Both the position numbers and the translations under genes were made by a program. The notes beneath the pieces were generated by a model, which saw nothing but the letters and a program-made list of their open reading frames with translations, was not told the origin of the DNA and did no database searches. From Bacteroidetes bacterium GWF2_33_38 (lineage in GTDB: Bacteria > Bacteroidota > Bacteroidia > Bacteroidales > GWF2-33-38), in assembly GCA_001769505.1 (NCBI GenBank), contig MEOF01000040.1, positions 53,743-117,742 of the forward strand: a stretch of DNA of 64,000 nucleotides. Direction: 5' to 3'. Shown in pieces: positions 1 through 8,916 of this stretch (position 1 is its first letter; each line of letters begins with the position of its first letter).

Positions 1-324
1 AACTTCTTCGTTGATATTTGGCATGTCGCAAGCTATGACAAAACAAGTCGAATTATTAGCATTTTTTAGGGCTGCGTGAATTCCTCCAAGTGGTCCAATG
101 TTTTTATATTCGTCGCCAACAATACGAACATCCTTAAAATTCATATACGAATCGGGTAAATTTGTAACGATAATTATATCTTCGAATAAGGCATTAAGAA
201 TTCGAATATATTTTTTTATTAGAACTTCTCCGTTAATTTCCATAAAAGCCTTATCAATTCCATTGAAACGAGAGTTTTTGCCTCCTGCCAAGATTGCACA
301 ACTGATGTGTTTGAATTTTCTCAT
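1..324 (-). CDS. mobA: Molybdenum cofactor guanylyltransferase MobA (N-terminal part, cut by window edge)
   Basis: The reading frame runs from an ATG at 324 off the left edge, giving the first 108 residues. It opens with the nucleotidyltransferase signature LAGGKNSRFNGIDKAF (residues 12-27, AGGxSxRxGxDKA type). It continues with a GPLGGIHAAL segment and a metal-binding ACDMP motif. In this family such motifs bind GTP and attach GMP to molybdopterin to form the guanine dinucleotide cofactor in the cytoplasm. Related NTP-transferase-like proteins share the AGG motif, but the DKAF and GPLGG pattern fits MobA best. The gene is divergent from the small gene at 469. The C-terminal half lies outside the window. 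Confidence 0.8.
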   Translation of the reverse strand, partial: MRKFKHISCAILAGGKNSRFNGIDKAFMEINGEVLIKKYIRILNALFEDIIIVTNLPDSYMNFKDVRIVGDEYKNIGPLGGIHAALKNANNSTCFVIACDMPNINEEV

Positions 325-457
325 TCGTTGAATTTAAAAAACATTTAAAAGTATAAAAAAAATATGAATTTGATAAATCTATATATGTAGAATTATTAAA
401 TTCGTATTTTTTGTTTGGCATGAATTGTGCAAACCGAAAGGTTATAAAATTAAAAAT

Positions 458-463
458 GGAGGT
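458..463 (+). promoter_or_regulatory. Consensus Shine-Dalgarno sequence
   Basis: GGAGGT ends five bases before the ATG at 469. Such a perfect anti-SD match is unusual for Bacteroidota, where most starts (including most in this window) have none. It supports the 469 start and suggests strong translation. Confidence 0.6.
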
Positions 464-468
464 ATATC

Positions 469-678
469 ATGGCACGATTAGTTTTTAAAGCAAGTTTAGA
501 GGATAGTTTAAGTCAAATACTTAAACTGGTAATGCCTTACATGAAAGGTCTGGTTTATGAAGAAATTTGTGTATTGGCTGATGGAAAATCTAGAATTGTG
601 ATGCAAAGAACTAATGAAGGCTATTTATTGTATGGTGCAGTTTTAACTCCCGACAAAATCAAAAAAAGATATTTCTGA
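469..678 (+). CDS. Small conserved-looking protein of unknown function (69 aa)
   Basis: This short protein begins MARLVFKASLEDSLSQILKL, has no signal peptide or membrane segment, and ends in a basic KKRYF tail. I do not recognise a family. It is probably a real gene because a consensus Shine-Dalgarno sits five bases upstream and a rho-independent terminator begins 33 bases after the stop. The protein looks like a compact alpha/beta domain (KSRIVMQRTNEGYLLYGAVL could form two strands), which is inference only. Confidence 0.6.
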   Translation: MARLVFKASLEDSLSQILKLVMPYMKGLVYEEICVLADGKSRIVMQRTNEGYLLYGAVLTPDKIKKRYF

Positions 679-710
679 AATTTTAAAAAGATATTTCTGT
701 GTACAGAGTG

Positions 711-738
711 GTCGGAAGAATTTTCTTCCGACTTTTTT
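711..738 (+). terminator. Rho-independent terminator after the 69-aa gene
   Basis: GTCGGAAG (711-718) pairs with CTTCCGAC (725-732), with AA/TT extending the stem into the loop, followed by six T. It ends the transcript of the small gene at 469. The stem sequence recurs in the terminator at 941-974. Confidence 0.8.
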
Positions 739-845
739 GTTTATATCAACCTATTATTGTTAATGTAATTTTTTGATTATCATTTGATTGAATTTAAGAA
801 GTTAACTGTTTTTTTATTCTTTGTATTACTGACAATCAAATAATT

Positions 846-925
846 ATGGCAAAAGAAGATTTAAATTGGAAGTCTAAAAATTAGTTAATGCTCTCATTGG
901 TTTAATGCTGAGGGTGCCCGGATAA
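846..925 (+). pseudogene. Possible frameshifted small ORF between two terminators
   Basis: An ATG at 846 opens a 12-residue frame, MAKEDLNWKSKN, that stops at 884. In the adjacent frame (881-925) the sequence reads LVNALIGLMLRVPG followed by TAA. The switch falls in the A-run at 876-880, so a one-base indel would join them into a protein of about 26 residues. A terminator starts 16 bases later. It could be a decayed gene, an assembly error or chance. Confidence 0.25.
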
Positions 926-940
926 GTTCTAAAAACATAA

Positions 941-974
941 AAAAAGTGGTCGGATTTTTCTTCCGACCACTTTT
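941..974. terminator. Bidirectional rho-independent terminator
   Basis: AAAAAGTGGTCGGA (941-954) pairs with TCCGACCACTTTT (962-974). The A-run on the left and T-run on the right let it work on both strands. It closes the minus-strand S46 peptidase gene (stop at 1012) and any plus-strand transcript from the 740-930 interval. Confidence 0.8.
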
Positions 975-1011
975 GATTATTGGCTACTCTTTTTATAGAT
1001 AAATTAATATA

Positions 1012-3165
1012 TTATTTTACAAGATCCATCTCGTCAATTAAATGTTTAGCTCCTGCGTACTTATCAATTACAAAAAGAACGTATCGAATATCGCAAACGA
1101 TTGTTCGTTGTAAATTATCGTCAAATTCGATATCGCTACTCATTGCTTCAGAATTTCCGTCAAAAGCAGTTCCAATTATTTCACCATTGGCATTAATTAC
1201 CGGACTACCTGAATTTCCTCCGGTTATATCGTTATTTGTAATAAAACCAACAGGCATTCTTCCATCAACACCATATTGTCCAAAATCTTTGGCTTTGAAA
1301 AGTTCTTTTAATTTAGGCGAAACAATAAATTCTTCATTACTTGGGTCTTCTTTTTCCATTACTCCATCCAAATATGTTCTAAAATCATATTCAACAGCGT
1401 CGGCAGGATCGTATGGCATAACTTTTCCGTAAGTACAACGCATAGTTGAATTTGCATCGGGATAGAAATTTTTATCAGGGTGCATTTCGCGTAATCCAGC
1501 TATAAATAATCGTTCGGCTTTATTTAGTTTTTGGTCTGCTTGACCTTTTGCCATATTTATTTTCATAAATGTTTTGTAAAAGGCTTTCATAATGCTTAGG
1601 GCTGGGTCGCTACCTAAAACTTTCGCACTTGGTTTTTCTAAAAAAGCATTTAGTTTTGCTTCATCAGCAAAAATTGATTTAGCAAATACCACATCTGTAT
1701 ATTTTGAAAAATCGCCTTTATATTTTTTGTAAATTTCAGTTAATTCTTCAGGATGAAATTCTGCTGGAACATCTTTGTAATATGCATCTAACATTGCTGC
1801 CATTATTTTCATGTCTGTTTTGGCATTATAATCTTTGTAATGTTTTTCAGATGCTTTTTTTAAATCAGCAATGGTTTGTGTTGCATCGCCTTGCGATTTT
1901 AATATTTCTTCAAGTTGGTAAGCATTTAATGAAAACGTCATGATTTCAGCTCCGTTCATAAAAGTTAATTCCACAAAATACCAATAAGCCAATTCGTATT
2001 TATTATCCGCTATTTCCTTATAACTATCGTTTATGTCTTTGATAACTGCACCATATTTCTTTTGTTTTTCAGGATTTTCATTAGCCCACTTTTCAAATTG
2101 GTCTTCAAGTTCTTTCTTTTGTTCAACAACTTTTAACTTCAATAAAGCTTTGATTTGCTCTTTATCTTTTTTCCAAAAGTTTCCAAGAAAAGCATATTTA
2201 GCAGCATATTGAATTCTAACTTTGTCGTTAGTAGACATGTCTTCGTGCATTATTTTCATTTTAGTATCTCGAAGTTTAACGCATGCAGGATTAGTTTGTT
2301 TTATTTTCAAATCAATACCAGCAGAAGGTAAATATCTTTCTGTAGTTCCAGGGTATCCCCAAATCATGGCAAAATCGTTTTCTTGAACACCTTTTAACGA
2401 TACGGGTAAATGATGTTTTGGTTTAAACGGAACATTATCTTTTGAATATTCAGCAGGTTTTCCGTCAGGACTCATGTAAACTCGGTACATACTAAAATCT
2501 CCTGTATGACGAGGCCAAACCCAATTGTCTGTATCTCCACCGAATTTTCCGATTGATGATGGTGGAGCACCTACTAAACGTACATCGTTATAGGTTTCGT
2601 AAACAAACAAATAAAATTCATTTCCTGACAACATACTTTGCACTAAAGCTTCATAATTATTTTCAGCCGTAGCCTCTTTTTCAATTTCTTTAATTGCTTT
2701 ACCAATTGCACTTTTTCGGTCGGCGGCACTTGTTTCATCAGTAATTCCAGTTAATACCCTAGCAGTTACATCTTCAACTCGTACTAAAAAAGATGCTGAC
2801 TTTCCATTATTTGGAAGTTCATCGGCTCTAGTCATTGCCCAAAATCCATCGGTTAAATAATCGTGTTCAACAGAGCTATGAGATTGAACATCGTCAAATG
2901 CACAATGATGATTTGTTAACAATAATCCTTCTGAAGAAATCATTTCTCCTGTACAATTTCCATGGTCAAGCATTACAATAGCATCTTTTAAACTACTGTT
3001 GTTAATATCATACAATTGCTCTTTGGTTAGTTTTAATCCTAGACGTTGCATATCGTCGTAATTTTTTCCTAAAAGAAGTGGCAACCACATCCCCTCGTCA
3101 GCTTTGACAAAGAGACTACTTGTGAACAAAAACGCAAATGCGTAAATAAAAAGTTTAGATTTCAT
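1012..3165 (-). CDS. S46 family serine dipeptidyl-peptidase (DPP7/DPP11 type)
   Basis: This 717-residue exported protease has a signal peptide (MKSKLFIYAFAFLFTSSLFVKA) followed by the typical mature start DEGMWLP. The chymotrypsin-fold catalytic motifs are NHHC at residues 85-88 and GNSGSP with nucleophile Ser652. S46 enzymes act in the periplasm or at the surface and release dipeptides from oligopeptide N-termini, feeding amino-acid fermentation. In the family a residue 25 positions after the catalytic serine separates DPP7 (Gly) from acid-specific DPP11 (Arg). By my alignment that position is Ser677 (AMSSDIEF), so a DPP7-like preference is more likely than Asp/Glu specificity. Length matches the family. 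It lies 51 bases downstream of the ABC permease gene and may be cotranscribed. Confidence 0.92.
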   Translation of the reverse strand: MKSKLFIYAFAFLFTSSLFVKADEGMWLPLLLGKNYDDMQRLGLKLTKEQLYDINNSSLKDAIVMLDHGNCTGEMISSEGLLLTNHHCAFDDVQSHSSVEHDYLTDGFWAMTRADELPNNGKSASFLVRVEDVTARVLTGITDETSAADRKSAIGKAIKEIEKEATAENNYEALVQSMLSGNEFYLFVYETYNDVRLVGAPPSSIGKFGGDTDNWVWPRHTGDFSMYRVYMSPDGKPAEYSKDNVPFKPKHHLPVSLKGVQENDFAMIWGYPGTTERYLPSAGIDLKIKQTNPACVKLRDTKMKIMHEDMSTNDKVRIQYAAKYAFLGNFWKKDKEQIKALLKLKVVEQKKELEDQFEKWANENPEKQKKYGAVIKDINDSYKEIADNKYELAYWYFVELTFMNGAEIMTFSLNAYQLEEILKSQGDATQTIADLKKASEKHYKDYNAKTDMKIMAAMLDAYYKDVPAEFHPEELTEIYKKYKGDFSKYTDVVFAKSIFADEAKLNAFLEKPSAKVLGSDPALSIMKAFYKTFMKINMAKGQADQKLNKAERLFIAGLREMHPDKNFYPDANSTMRCTYGKVMPYDPADAVEYDFRTYLDGVMEKEDPSNEEFIVSPKLKELFKAKDFGQYGVDGRMPVGFITNNDITGGNSGSPVINANGEIIGTAFDGNSEAMSSDIEFDDNLQRTIVCDIRYVLFVIDKYAGAKHLIDEMDLVK

Positions 3166-3216
3166 AGTTTTAAATTTTTGTTAATATTACTAAATTTATA
3201 TTTATTCAAAAAAGTT

Positions 3217-5649
3217 TTATTCATATTTTAACGAATCAATTAATTCTGTTTTTGTTGTTTTTACAGCCTGATATGCTGTGATAATTAGTGAAATAAGCAA
3301 AGAAATCACCCCTGCAAAAATAAATGGCAAAGCAGAAATATCAACATGCTGGTCGAAACTTTCGAGCCAAACGGAAATTCCCCAGTATGAAATAGGTGCA
3401 GCAATTGCATTTGCCAAAATAATTAAATAGATAAATTCTGCCGAAATTGTTTTAACAATCGAAAATGTCGAAGCTCCCAACACTCTTCTTATACAAACCT
3501 CTTTAGTTCGAAGATGGATAAGGAACGATGATAAACCTATTAAACCGGTTGTAGCTATCAAAATGATTAATATCGAAAATATGGCGGCTGTTTTTCCGAG
3601 AGTTTCTTCTTCTATGTATAATTCACTCAGTTCGTCTTCGAGCGACATATATTCAAATGGTCGATTTCCACAATAATTTATCCACTTGTCGGTTACATAA
3701 TCAAGGGTTTCTTTCAATTCTTCTTTATCTCGAATTTTAAAAGAAATGTACCTTGTGTATTGCGAAATTTCTGCAGGATATTCCTTCATGTCAATTACAA
3801 ACGGAACTTTGGGAGAGTGAAGAGATGTTACATTAAAATTACGGACAACTCCAATTATTTTCTCATCTCCAAAAAGCGACTTAAATTTTTTACCAATCGC
3901 CTCTTGGTTGCTTTTCCAACCCATGTGTTCAACTAAAGCTTCGTTTACAATGATACTTGACTTTTCGTCATCTTTACCCGGAATATAATCACGTCCAGCA
4001 ATTAACTGTATTCCAAATGTTTTAATAAAATCGTATCTCACAATAAAAGTTGGCACAAAAGTCCAATCATTTTCCCCTTTACCATGTGGAATATACTCGT
4101 GAGTGTTATGATTAATTCCCAAAATATCTTCAGTAGCTGTAATACTTTCGATGTTTTTATTTTTTAGCAAATCAGCTTTAAACAATTCATAATTAGCGAG
4201 GATTGGAGTATGTTCAATAGGAAGTAAATAAATATTTTCTTTCTCAAAACCCAGCGAAGTGTTTCGCAAAAAACTTAGTTGTTGAAAGGTAATAATAGTT
4301 CCAATGGTAACAATAATCGAAATAGTAAATTGCAATACAACTAGCGTTTTTCTAGCAAAACTCGATTTGTTCTCAATTTTTGTGTTGGTTCTGAATATTT
4401 TCAACGGCTTAACAGTAATCATGTAAATTGTTGGGTATAAGCCCGAAAGCAAGCCTACTAAAAATGATATTCCAATCATAAAAAAAATAGAAGCCGCATT
4501 GACATATTCTCCTAAATCGATGTTTTTACCAGTAAATTGGTTAAAACTTGGAATACTTAATTCGACAATTACAAGTGCGAAAGCAAGCGATATAAAACTT
4601 AACAAAACTGCCTCAGAAAGAAATAATGCAGCGAGTTGCCATTTGTTGGCTCCATGAATTTTTCGTATGGCGGTTTCTTTTGCCCTTTTTGCCGAAATTA
4701 CAGTTGCAAGTTTTGCATAATTGATACAAGCAATTAAAATTAAGAATAAAGCTATTGCCGACAATATTTTGACATATAGAATGTTTCCATTTGGCGAAAT
4801 TTCATAATCGAGCTTCGATTTTAGATGAATGTCGGTTAAGGGCTGTATCGATAATGAAAAATGTTCCTGCCCTTTTTCCTTTTTCATGTATGTTGAAATA
4901 ATGCCGGGCAACTTTTCTTTGATTTCTTCCGGCGAAACATTTTCGTTCAGCAAAATATAAGTCCAGCAGGGATTCCACACCCAATTATCGGGCAGCATTC
5001 CACGAAATATATACCGAACAGTTGACATTGACGCAATAAAATCGGGACGAAAATGCGATTGTAAAGGAATATCTTTTATAACTCCTGTAATCGTTAAATT
5101 AAGCTTCTTCTCTGAGAGAATCTGCTTCCCGATAGGATTTTCTTCATTGAAATATTTTTTCGCAATCGATTCGGTTATAATTACGGAAAATGGTTTATCT
5201 AAAGCCGTTTTTGAATTACCTCGAATAAATTTATAATCAAAAATATCGAGAGCACTCGAATCAGCAAAAAAGAAATGCTTTTCGTTAAACGATTTATCTT
5301 TATATTCGACAAGATTTTTAATCATTTGAAAATTGAAGAAACGAGCCGATTTGCTAATCATCGTCGGCAATTCTTTTTCGAGTGTCGGACCGACCGGAAA
5401 AGCAACGCTTGACGCAATTTCTCCAACACCGTTATTATCGTATTTACTAGTTACACGATAAATCCTATTTGCATTTTTATGATATTTATCAAAACCTGTT
5501 TCATCTTTTACAAAAAGTGAGATAAGAAGAAACGCTGCTAATCCAATAGTTAAACTGCTTATGTTAATAATTGAATAATATTTATAGCGTATTAGGTTGC
5601 GTAAAGCAACTTTGATGTATGTTATAATTGAATGATTAAACATTAACAT
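3217..5649 (-). CDS. ABC transporter permease with two FtsX/MacB-type domains
   Basis: This 810-residue inner-membrane protein starts MLMFNHSIITYIKVALRNLI. An N-terminal membrane helix (about 25-48) is followed by a MacB-like periplasmic domain. Three FtsX membrane segments lie near residues 285-420, where the motif AKRAKETAIRKIHGANKWQL sits. A second periplasmic domain follows, and a second FtsX block lies near the C-terminus (RTKEVCIRRVLGAS). This fused two-half architecture is common in Bacteroidota mechanotransmission-type ABC systems of the MacB/LolCE superfamily. The ATPase gene ends 12 bases upstream, so the two form an operon. Substrate is unknown; lipoprotein, peptide or toxin extrusion are all possible. 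An alternative start is the Met two codons later. Confidence 0.9.
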   Translation of the reverse strand: MLMFNHSIITYIKVALRNLIRYKYYSIINISSLTIGLAAFLLISLFVKDETGFDKYHKNANRIYRVTSKYDNNGVGEIASSVAFPVGPTLEKELPTMISKSARFFNFQMIKNLVEYKDKSFNEKHFFFADSSALDIFDYKFIRGNSKTALDKPFSVIITESIAKKYFNEENPIGKQILSEKKLNLTITGVIKDIPLQSHFRPDFIASMSTVRYIFRGMLPDNWVWNPCWTYILLNENVSPEEIKEKLPGIISTYMKKEKGQEHFSLSIQPLTDIHLKSKLDYEISPNGNILYVKILSAIALFLILIACINYAKLATVISAKRAKETAIRKIHGANKWQLAALFLSEAVLLSFISLAFALVIVELSIPSFNQFTGKNIDLGEYVNAASIFFMIGISFLVGLLSGLYPTIYMITVKPLKIFRTNTKIENKSSFARKTLVVLQFTISIIVTIGTIITFQQLSFLRNTSLGFEKENIYLLPIEHTPILANYELFKADLLKNKNIESITATEDILGINHNTHEYIPHGKGENDWTFVPTFIVRYDFIKTFGIQLIAGRDYIPGKDDEKSSIIVNEALVEHMGWKSNQEAIGKKFKSLFGDEKIIGVVRNFNVTSLHSPKVPFVIDMKEYPAEISQYTRYISFKIRDKEELKETLDYVTDKWINYCGNRPFEYMSLEDELSELYIEEETLGKTAAIFSILIILIATTGLIGLSSFLIHLRTKEVCIRRVLGASTFSIVKTISAEFIYLIILANAIAAPISYWGISVWLESFDQHVDISALPFIFAGVISLLISLIITAYQAVKTTKTELIDSLKYE

Positions 5650-5661
5650 TTCGCTAAAATA

Positions 5662-6363
5662 TTAACTAAGATTTTGAATTTTTTTCATGTTTTCGTTTAT
5701 TATTTTCCCGTCGAATAAACGAACGATTCGTTGGCTGTATTCGGCATCCCGCTCCGAATGTGTTACCATAATTATCGTAGTTCCTTTTCTATTTAATTCT
5801 GCAAGTAAACTCATTACTTCGTCTCCTTGCAAAGAATCTAAATTGCCGGTTGGTTCGTCGGCAAGTATCAATTTGGGATTTGAAATGATAGCTCTCGCTA
5901 ATGCTACTCGTTGTTGTTGCCCCCCCGAAAGTTGAACAGGAAAATTCTTTTTTCGATGCAAAATATGCATTTGATCAAGAGTTTCTTCAACTTTTATTTT
6001 TCTTTCTTTTGAATTTAATCCTAAATAAATTAGAGGTAATTCAATATTTTCAAACACAGTTAATTCATCAATCAGGTTAAAATTTTGAAAAACAAAACCG
6101 ATGTTATTTTTTCTAAGTTGTGATTTTTGTTTTTGCGATAATTTTCGTGTATCGTTTTCTAGAAAGTAGTAGTTCCCATTGCTTGGAGCATCTAATAAGC
6201 CAAGAATATTTAATAAAGTGGTTTTCCCGCAACCTGAGGGGCCCATAATTGCTACAAAGTCGCCTTGATTTATTTCCAACGAAACATTGTTCAATGCACT
6301 TGTTTCAATTTCTTCGTTTCTAAAGACTTTTGTTAAACCAATGGTTTTAATTAACTGACTCAT
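5662..6363 (-). CDS. ABC transporter ATP-binding protein (LolD/MacB type)
   Basis: This 233-residue cytoplasmic ATPase has Walker A GPSGCGKTT (41-49), Q-loop VFQNFNL (91-97), signature LSGGQQQRVALARA (from residue 145), Walker B LILADEP (165-171) and H-loop VTHS. The sequence is of the subfamily that powers FtsX-type permeases, with the characteristic ADEPTGNLDS. It is first in an operon with the permease at 3217-5649. It has no fused membrane domain, unlike MacB itself. Confidence 0.93.
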   Translation of the reverse strand: MSQLIKTIGLTKVFRNEEIETSALNNVSLEINQGDFVAIMGPSGCGKTTLLNILGLLDAPSNGNYYFLENDTRKLSQKQKSQLRKNNIGFVFQNFNLIDELTVFENIELPLIYLGLNSKERKIKVEETLDQMHILHRKKNFPVQLSGGQQQRVALARAIISNPKLILADEPTGNLDSLQGDEVMSLLAELNRKGTTIIMVTHSERDAEYSQRIVRLFDGKIINENMKKIQNLS

Positions 6364-6587
6364 CTTTACTCTTTTTGTTAATACTCACAGTAATTCAAAA
6401 TCTGTTATTTTGAATTTTCCGATTTAAAAACTCAATTGTATTTGTATTTTTTGGTCAATGCGATGCGGGGGATAGCATTAATTATACCACAATACATAAC
6501 TGCCATGTAACATGATAGATGTGATTGGGTTTTTGAATTATTAACTGTACGATTATGTGTTTTTGATGTCCGATAACGGACAGGTTT
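6364..6587. other. Intergenic region upstream of the ABC operon
   Basis: About 220 AT-rich bases with no supportable ORF. It should hold the promoter of the minus-strand ABC operon. I see no clear consensus promoter or operator. Confidence 0.4.
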
Positions 6588-6618
6588 CAAAAAAAATCCG
6601 ATGTTTTTAAAACATCGG
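6588..6618 (-). terminator. Rho-independent terminator of the bleomycin-hydrolase-like gene
   Basis: On the plus strand CCGATGTTTT (6598-6607) pairs with AAAACATCGG (6609-6618). An A-run at 6588-6596 becomes the U-tract on the minus-strand transcript. It lies about 20 bases past the stop of the 6638-8032 gene and probably closes the five-gene run that begins at 12198. Confidence 0.8.
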
Positions 6619-6637
6619 AGGCTAAGTTAATATCTAT

Positions 6638-8032
6638 TTACTCTTCCATCATAAACATTGGATCCCAAGGAGGAAGTTTTATCGGTTTAAGATTTAAATA
6701 GTCTAAGATTTTTGCGTCAACATACTTTTTATTTACCACAATTCGAAACATGTATTGGTCGAACCATTCGTCGGTCATTGTTAAATAACCATTGTGTCCA
6801 CTTTGCCCGCCCCAACTATTTTCGAGCTGCCATTTAGTAATTTTACCATTAGCATCTTCATCAACTCCAACCAATGCCATTCCGTGGCTTGAACCACTTT
6901 CTCGTGTTTGAATCCGCTGTTTTTTGTCCATTCCGAATTTTACTCCAAACAAGGATTCAAAGTCGTAATTATCTAATGCCAAATAACCTTCAGTTGAGTT
7001 AAGTTGTTTTCCCACATCACAAGAAAAATACATAGCTTCGTTGTCGATAATCGACTTGCGTGCAAATTCTTTTATTTCGGTTGACGGAAGATTAATAAAT
7101 CTCCAGTTTGTTCCTTCGTACATATTTCTATCGTATTCGATTTCGTAAAGCTTATAATATTCGCGAGTTGGGTCGTCCATAAGCAATACATAATCACTCA
7201 AATTAACTTTTACATACTCATCATAAAACGATTTTGGAGTATATTTTTTAAGTTCTGTAATTTTATTGTCTTTATCAACATAACGCCAATTAAATTCGGT
7301 TGGTGGTTCGCCGAGCGAGATGGCTAGAATTCGGTAAATTTCACTTAGCATTTCAATTTTTTTATCTTGAATTTTCTTTTTGTCGTTTTTAGCGGCATAC
7401 ATATCGCGAAGAATGATTCCATCTTCGCGTAATTTACGTTTAATCAACGATTGAATTGCTCCAGTATTTTCAGAGCTTTGACTTTCGGGCATAACGTCTT
7501 TTGGCACGGTGCCGTATTTATTAATTAAATCAACAAATAAATTCCAAACTCCGCCATCGCCTATTGCATTTTCGAAAAGCCAAACGACAGTTCTATCGTC
7601 AATTGATTTGTCCGATGTTGCAATAATTCCTTCCAAAAAAAGATTTGCTTTTTCAAATTGATCCCAAAAATAAAGGTAATTTGTCGAGAATTCGAATCCA
7701 TCAATATTTGCATTTGCCAATACCTTAGGACGCATTACATTTAGTCCCGTAAACATCCAGCAACGACCCGAACTTTTTTGGTCGGTTATACCTTTAACCG
7801 AAACTTTGTATTTAAAATTATGGTCAACATTAATCTTTGGAGCATCAGTTTCAACCAGTTTTTTAATATCGTTGTGAATTACCGCATTAGAAATTGCCTT
7901 TGTTTCCGCATCGTGTGTATTGTACGATTTTTTAATTTTTTCTAATAATTCAGGTGTTATGCTTCCGGGAATTTGAGCAAACATATATCCGGAAATAAGA
8001 AACAATAAAGTTAAAAAGTTAAGTTTTTTCAT
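6638..8032 (-). CDS. Secreted C1B cysteine aminopeptidase (bleomycin hydrolase/PepC family)
   Basis: This 464-residue protein has a signal peptide (MKKLNFLTLLFLISGYMFAQ). The papain-fold triad is visible: Cys91 in SSGRCWMFTG, His in GSSHGMALVGVDED and Asn in LENSWGG. The length matches bleomycin hydrolase/aminopeptidase C. Classical PepC is a cytoplasmic hexamer; the signal peptide here implies a periplasmic or surface role, as in other Bacteroidota. It is last of five closely spaced minus-strand genes (57 bases after the metalloprotease gene) and is followed by a terminator. The C-terminus ends in acidic MFMMEE rather than the autoprocessing tail I would expect of the eukaryotic enzyme. Confidence 0.9.
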   Translation of the reverse strand: MKKLNFLTLLFLISGYMFAQIPGSITPELLEKIKKSYNTHDAETKAISNAVIHNDIKKLVETDAPKINVDHNFKYKVSVKGITDQKSSGRCWMFTGLNVMRPKVLANANIDGFEFSTNYLYFWDQFEKANLFLEGIIATSDKSIDDRTVVWLFENAIGDGGVWNLFVDLINKYGTVPKDVMPESQSSENTGAIQSLIKRKLREDGIILRDMYAAKNDKKKIQDKKIEMLSEIYRILAISLGEPPTEFNWRYVDKDNKITELKKYTPKSFYDEYVKVNLSDYVLLMDDPTREYYKLYEIEYDRNMYEGTNWRFINLPSTEIKEFARKSIIDNEAMYFSCDVGKQLNSTEGYLALDNYDFESLFGVKFGMDKKQRIQTRESGSSHGMALVGVDEDANGKITKWQLENSWGGQSGHNGYLTMTDEWFDQYMFRIVVNKKYVDAKILDYLNLKPIKLPPWDPMFMMEE

Positions 8033-8089
8033 GCTAAAAACAGTTTATAAAGTTTGTAAAGGTTAAAAGTTCATAAAGTTAAAGAAAAA

Positions 8090-8881
8090 CTACTCCTTAA
8101 AAAAAGATTTACAATAAGATAAATATTTCTCTTCCATGTTGCCAAAAGTATCTCCTGTAACTTTCTCAAATTCCTTCTCAAAGCCATCTCGTTTTAAAAC
8201 AAAAAGTTTATTAACTTTATCTACACCATAAATTTTAAATAGCCACTGTAAAAAAAATCCCGATTGAGGATAAAATTTACCTTCAATTATTTTTTGAGCA
8301 TTCAATAAATCTGTGGGTTTTTGCAAATTCTCTGCATTTATAAAATCAAGAATAGGCATATAATAATACTTATCTTCAATTTCTTTTGCTGAATAAGTTC
8401 CGCTAATTGCATTTGCATATCCCTCTGTAAAAAGAAGAGTCTTTGAATCCCCAATTTCATTAAAGGATATGATGTGAACAAATTCATGCAACCCTATGCG
8501 AAAAGTCCTATTTCGTTCAATATTGATTCGTGGAATTTCAAAATAAGTATAATATATAGATCTTTTTGATGGAATTGCACCTCCACCTCCATTTGTTCCT
8601 ATTTGCTCCTTCGCCTCATCGAAATTGTATAAATATATTTTAACTTTTGCTGTATAATTGACTTTAAGTTCTTTATTAATTTCGTTTACACAATAAATCG
8701 ATTCTTCTAAAATTTCATTTATAATTTCGAGAGTTGGTGATGGAGAACTTGTATAATTTTCGGGACGAGTAAATAATATTATATTTTCTTTTTTTGTAAT
8801 AACCCATTCTTTTTTAAAAATACTTGAATTTGAAACAAGTACAAATAGTAACAGTAAGAATAAAACACTTATTTTTTTCAT
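8090..8881 (-). CDS. Secreted HExxH metalloprotease-like protein (peptidase MA-like)
   Basis: I chose the start at 8881 because it gives a standard signal peptide (MKKISVLFLLLLFVLVSNSS). An in-frame ATG at 8908 would add nine unlikely residues. The mature protein has a zinc motif HEFVH (residues 132-136) and a downstream FTEGYA whose Glu (about 153) fits the third ligand of gluzincins. This pattern resembles the peptidase MA-like domain. Substrate is unknown. It is sandwiched between an ATP-grasp gene (35 bases upstream) and the PepC-like gene (57 bases downstream), so it probably shares their transcript. Confidence 0.75.
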   Translation of the reverse strand: MKKISVLFLLLLFVLVSNSSIFKKEWVITKKENIILFTRPENYTSSPSPTLEIINEILEESIYCVNEINKELKVNYTAKVKIYLYNFDEAKEQIGTNGGGGAIPSKRSIYYTYFEIPRINIERNRTFRIGLHEFVHIISFNEIGDSKTLLFTEGYANAISGTYSAKEIEDKYYYMPILDFINAENLQKPTDLLNAQKIIEGKFYPQSGFFLQWLFKIYGVDKVNKLFVLKRDGFEKEFEKVTGDTFGNMEEKYLSYCKSFFKE

Positions 8882-8916
8882 TCCAAATAAAGTATTAAAT
8901 ATAAGCAATCTAAAGG

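Noticed and set aside
980..1432. A 150-codon plus-strand frame opposite the S46 gene.
   Set aside because: It is antisense to the conserved C-terminal domain of the peptidase, whose motifs fix the minus strand as coding.
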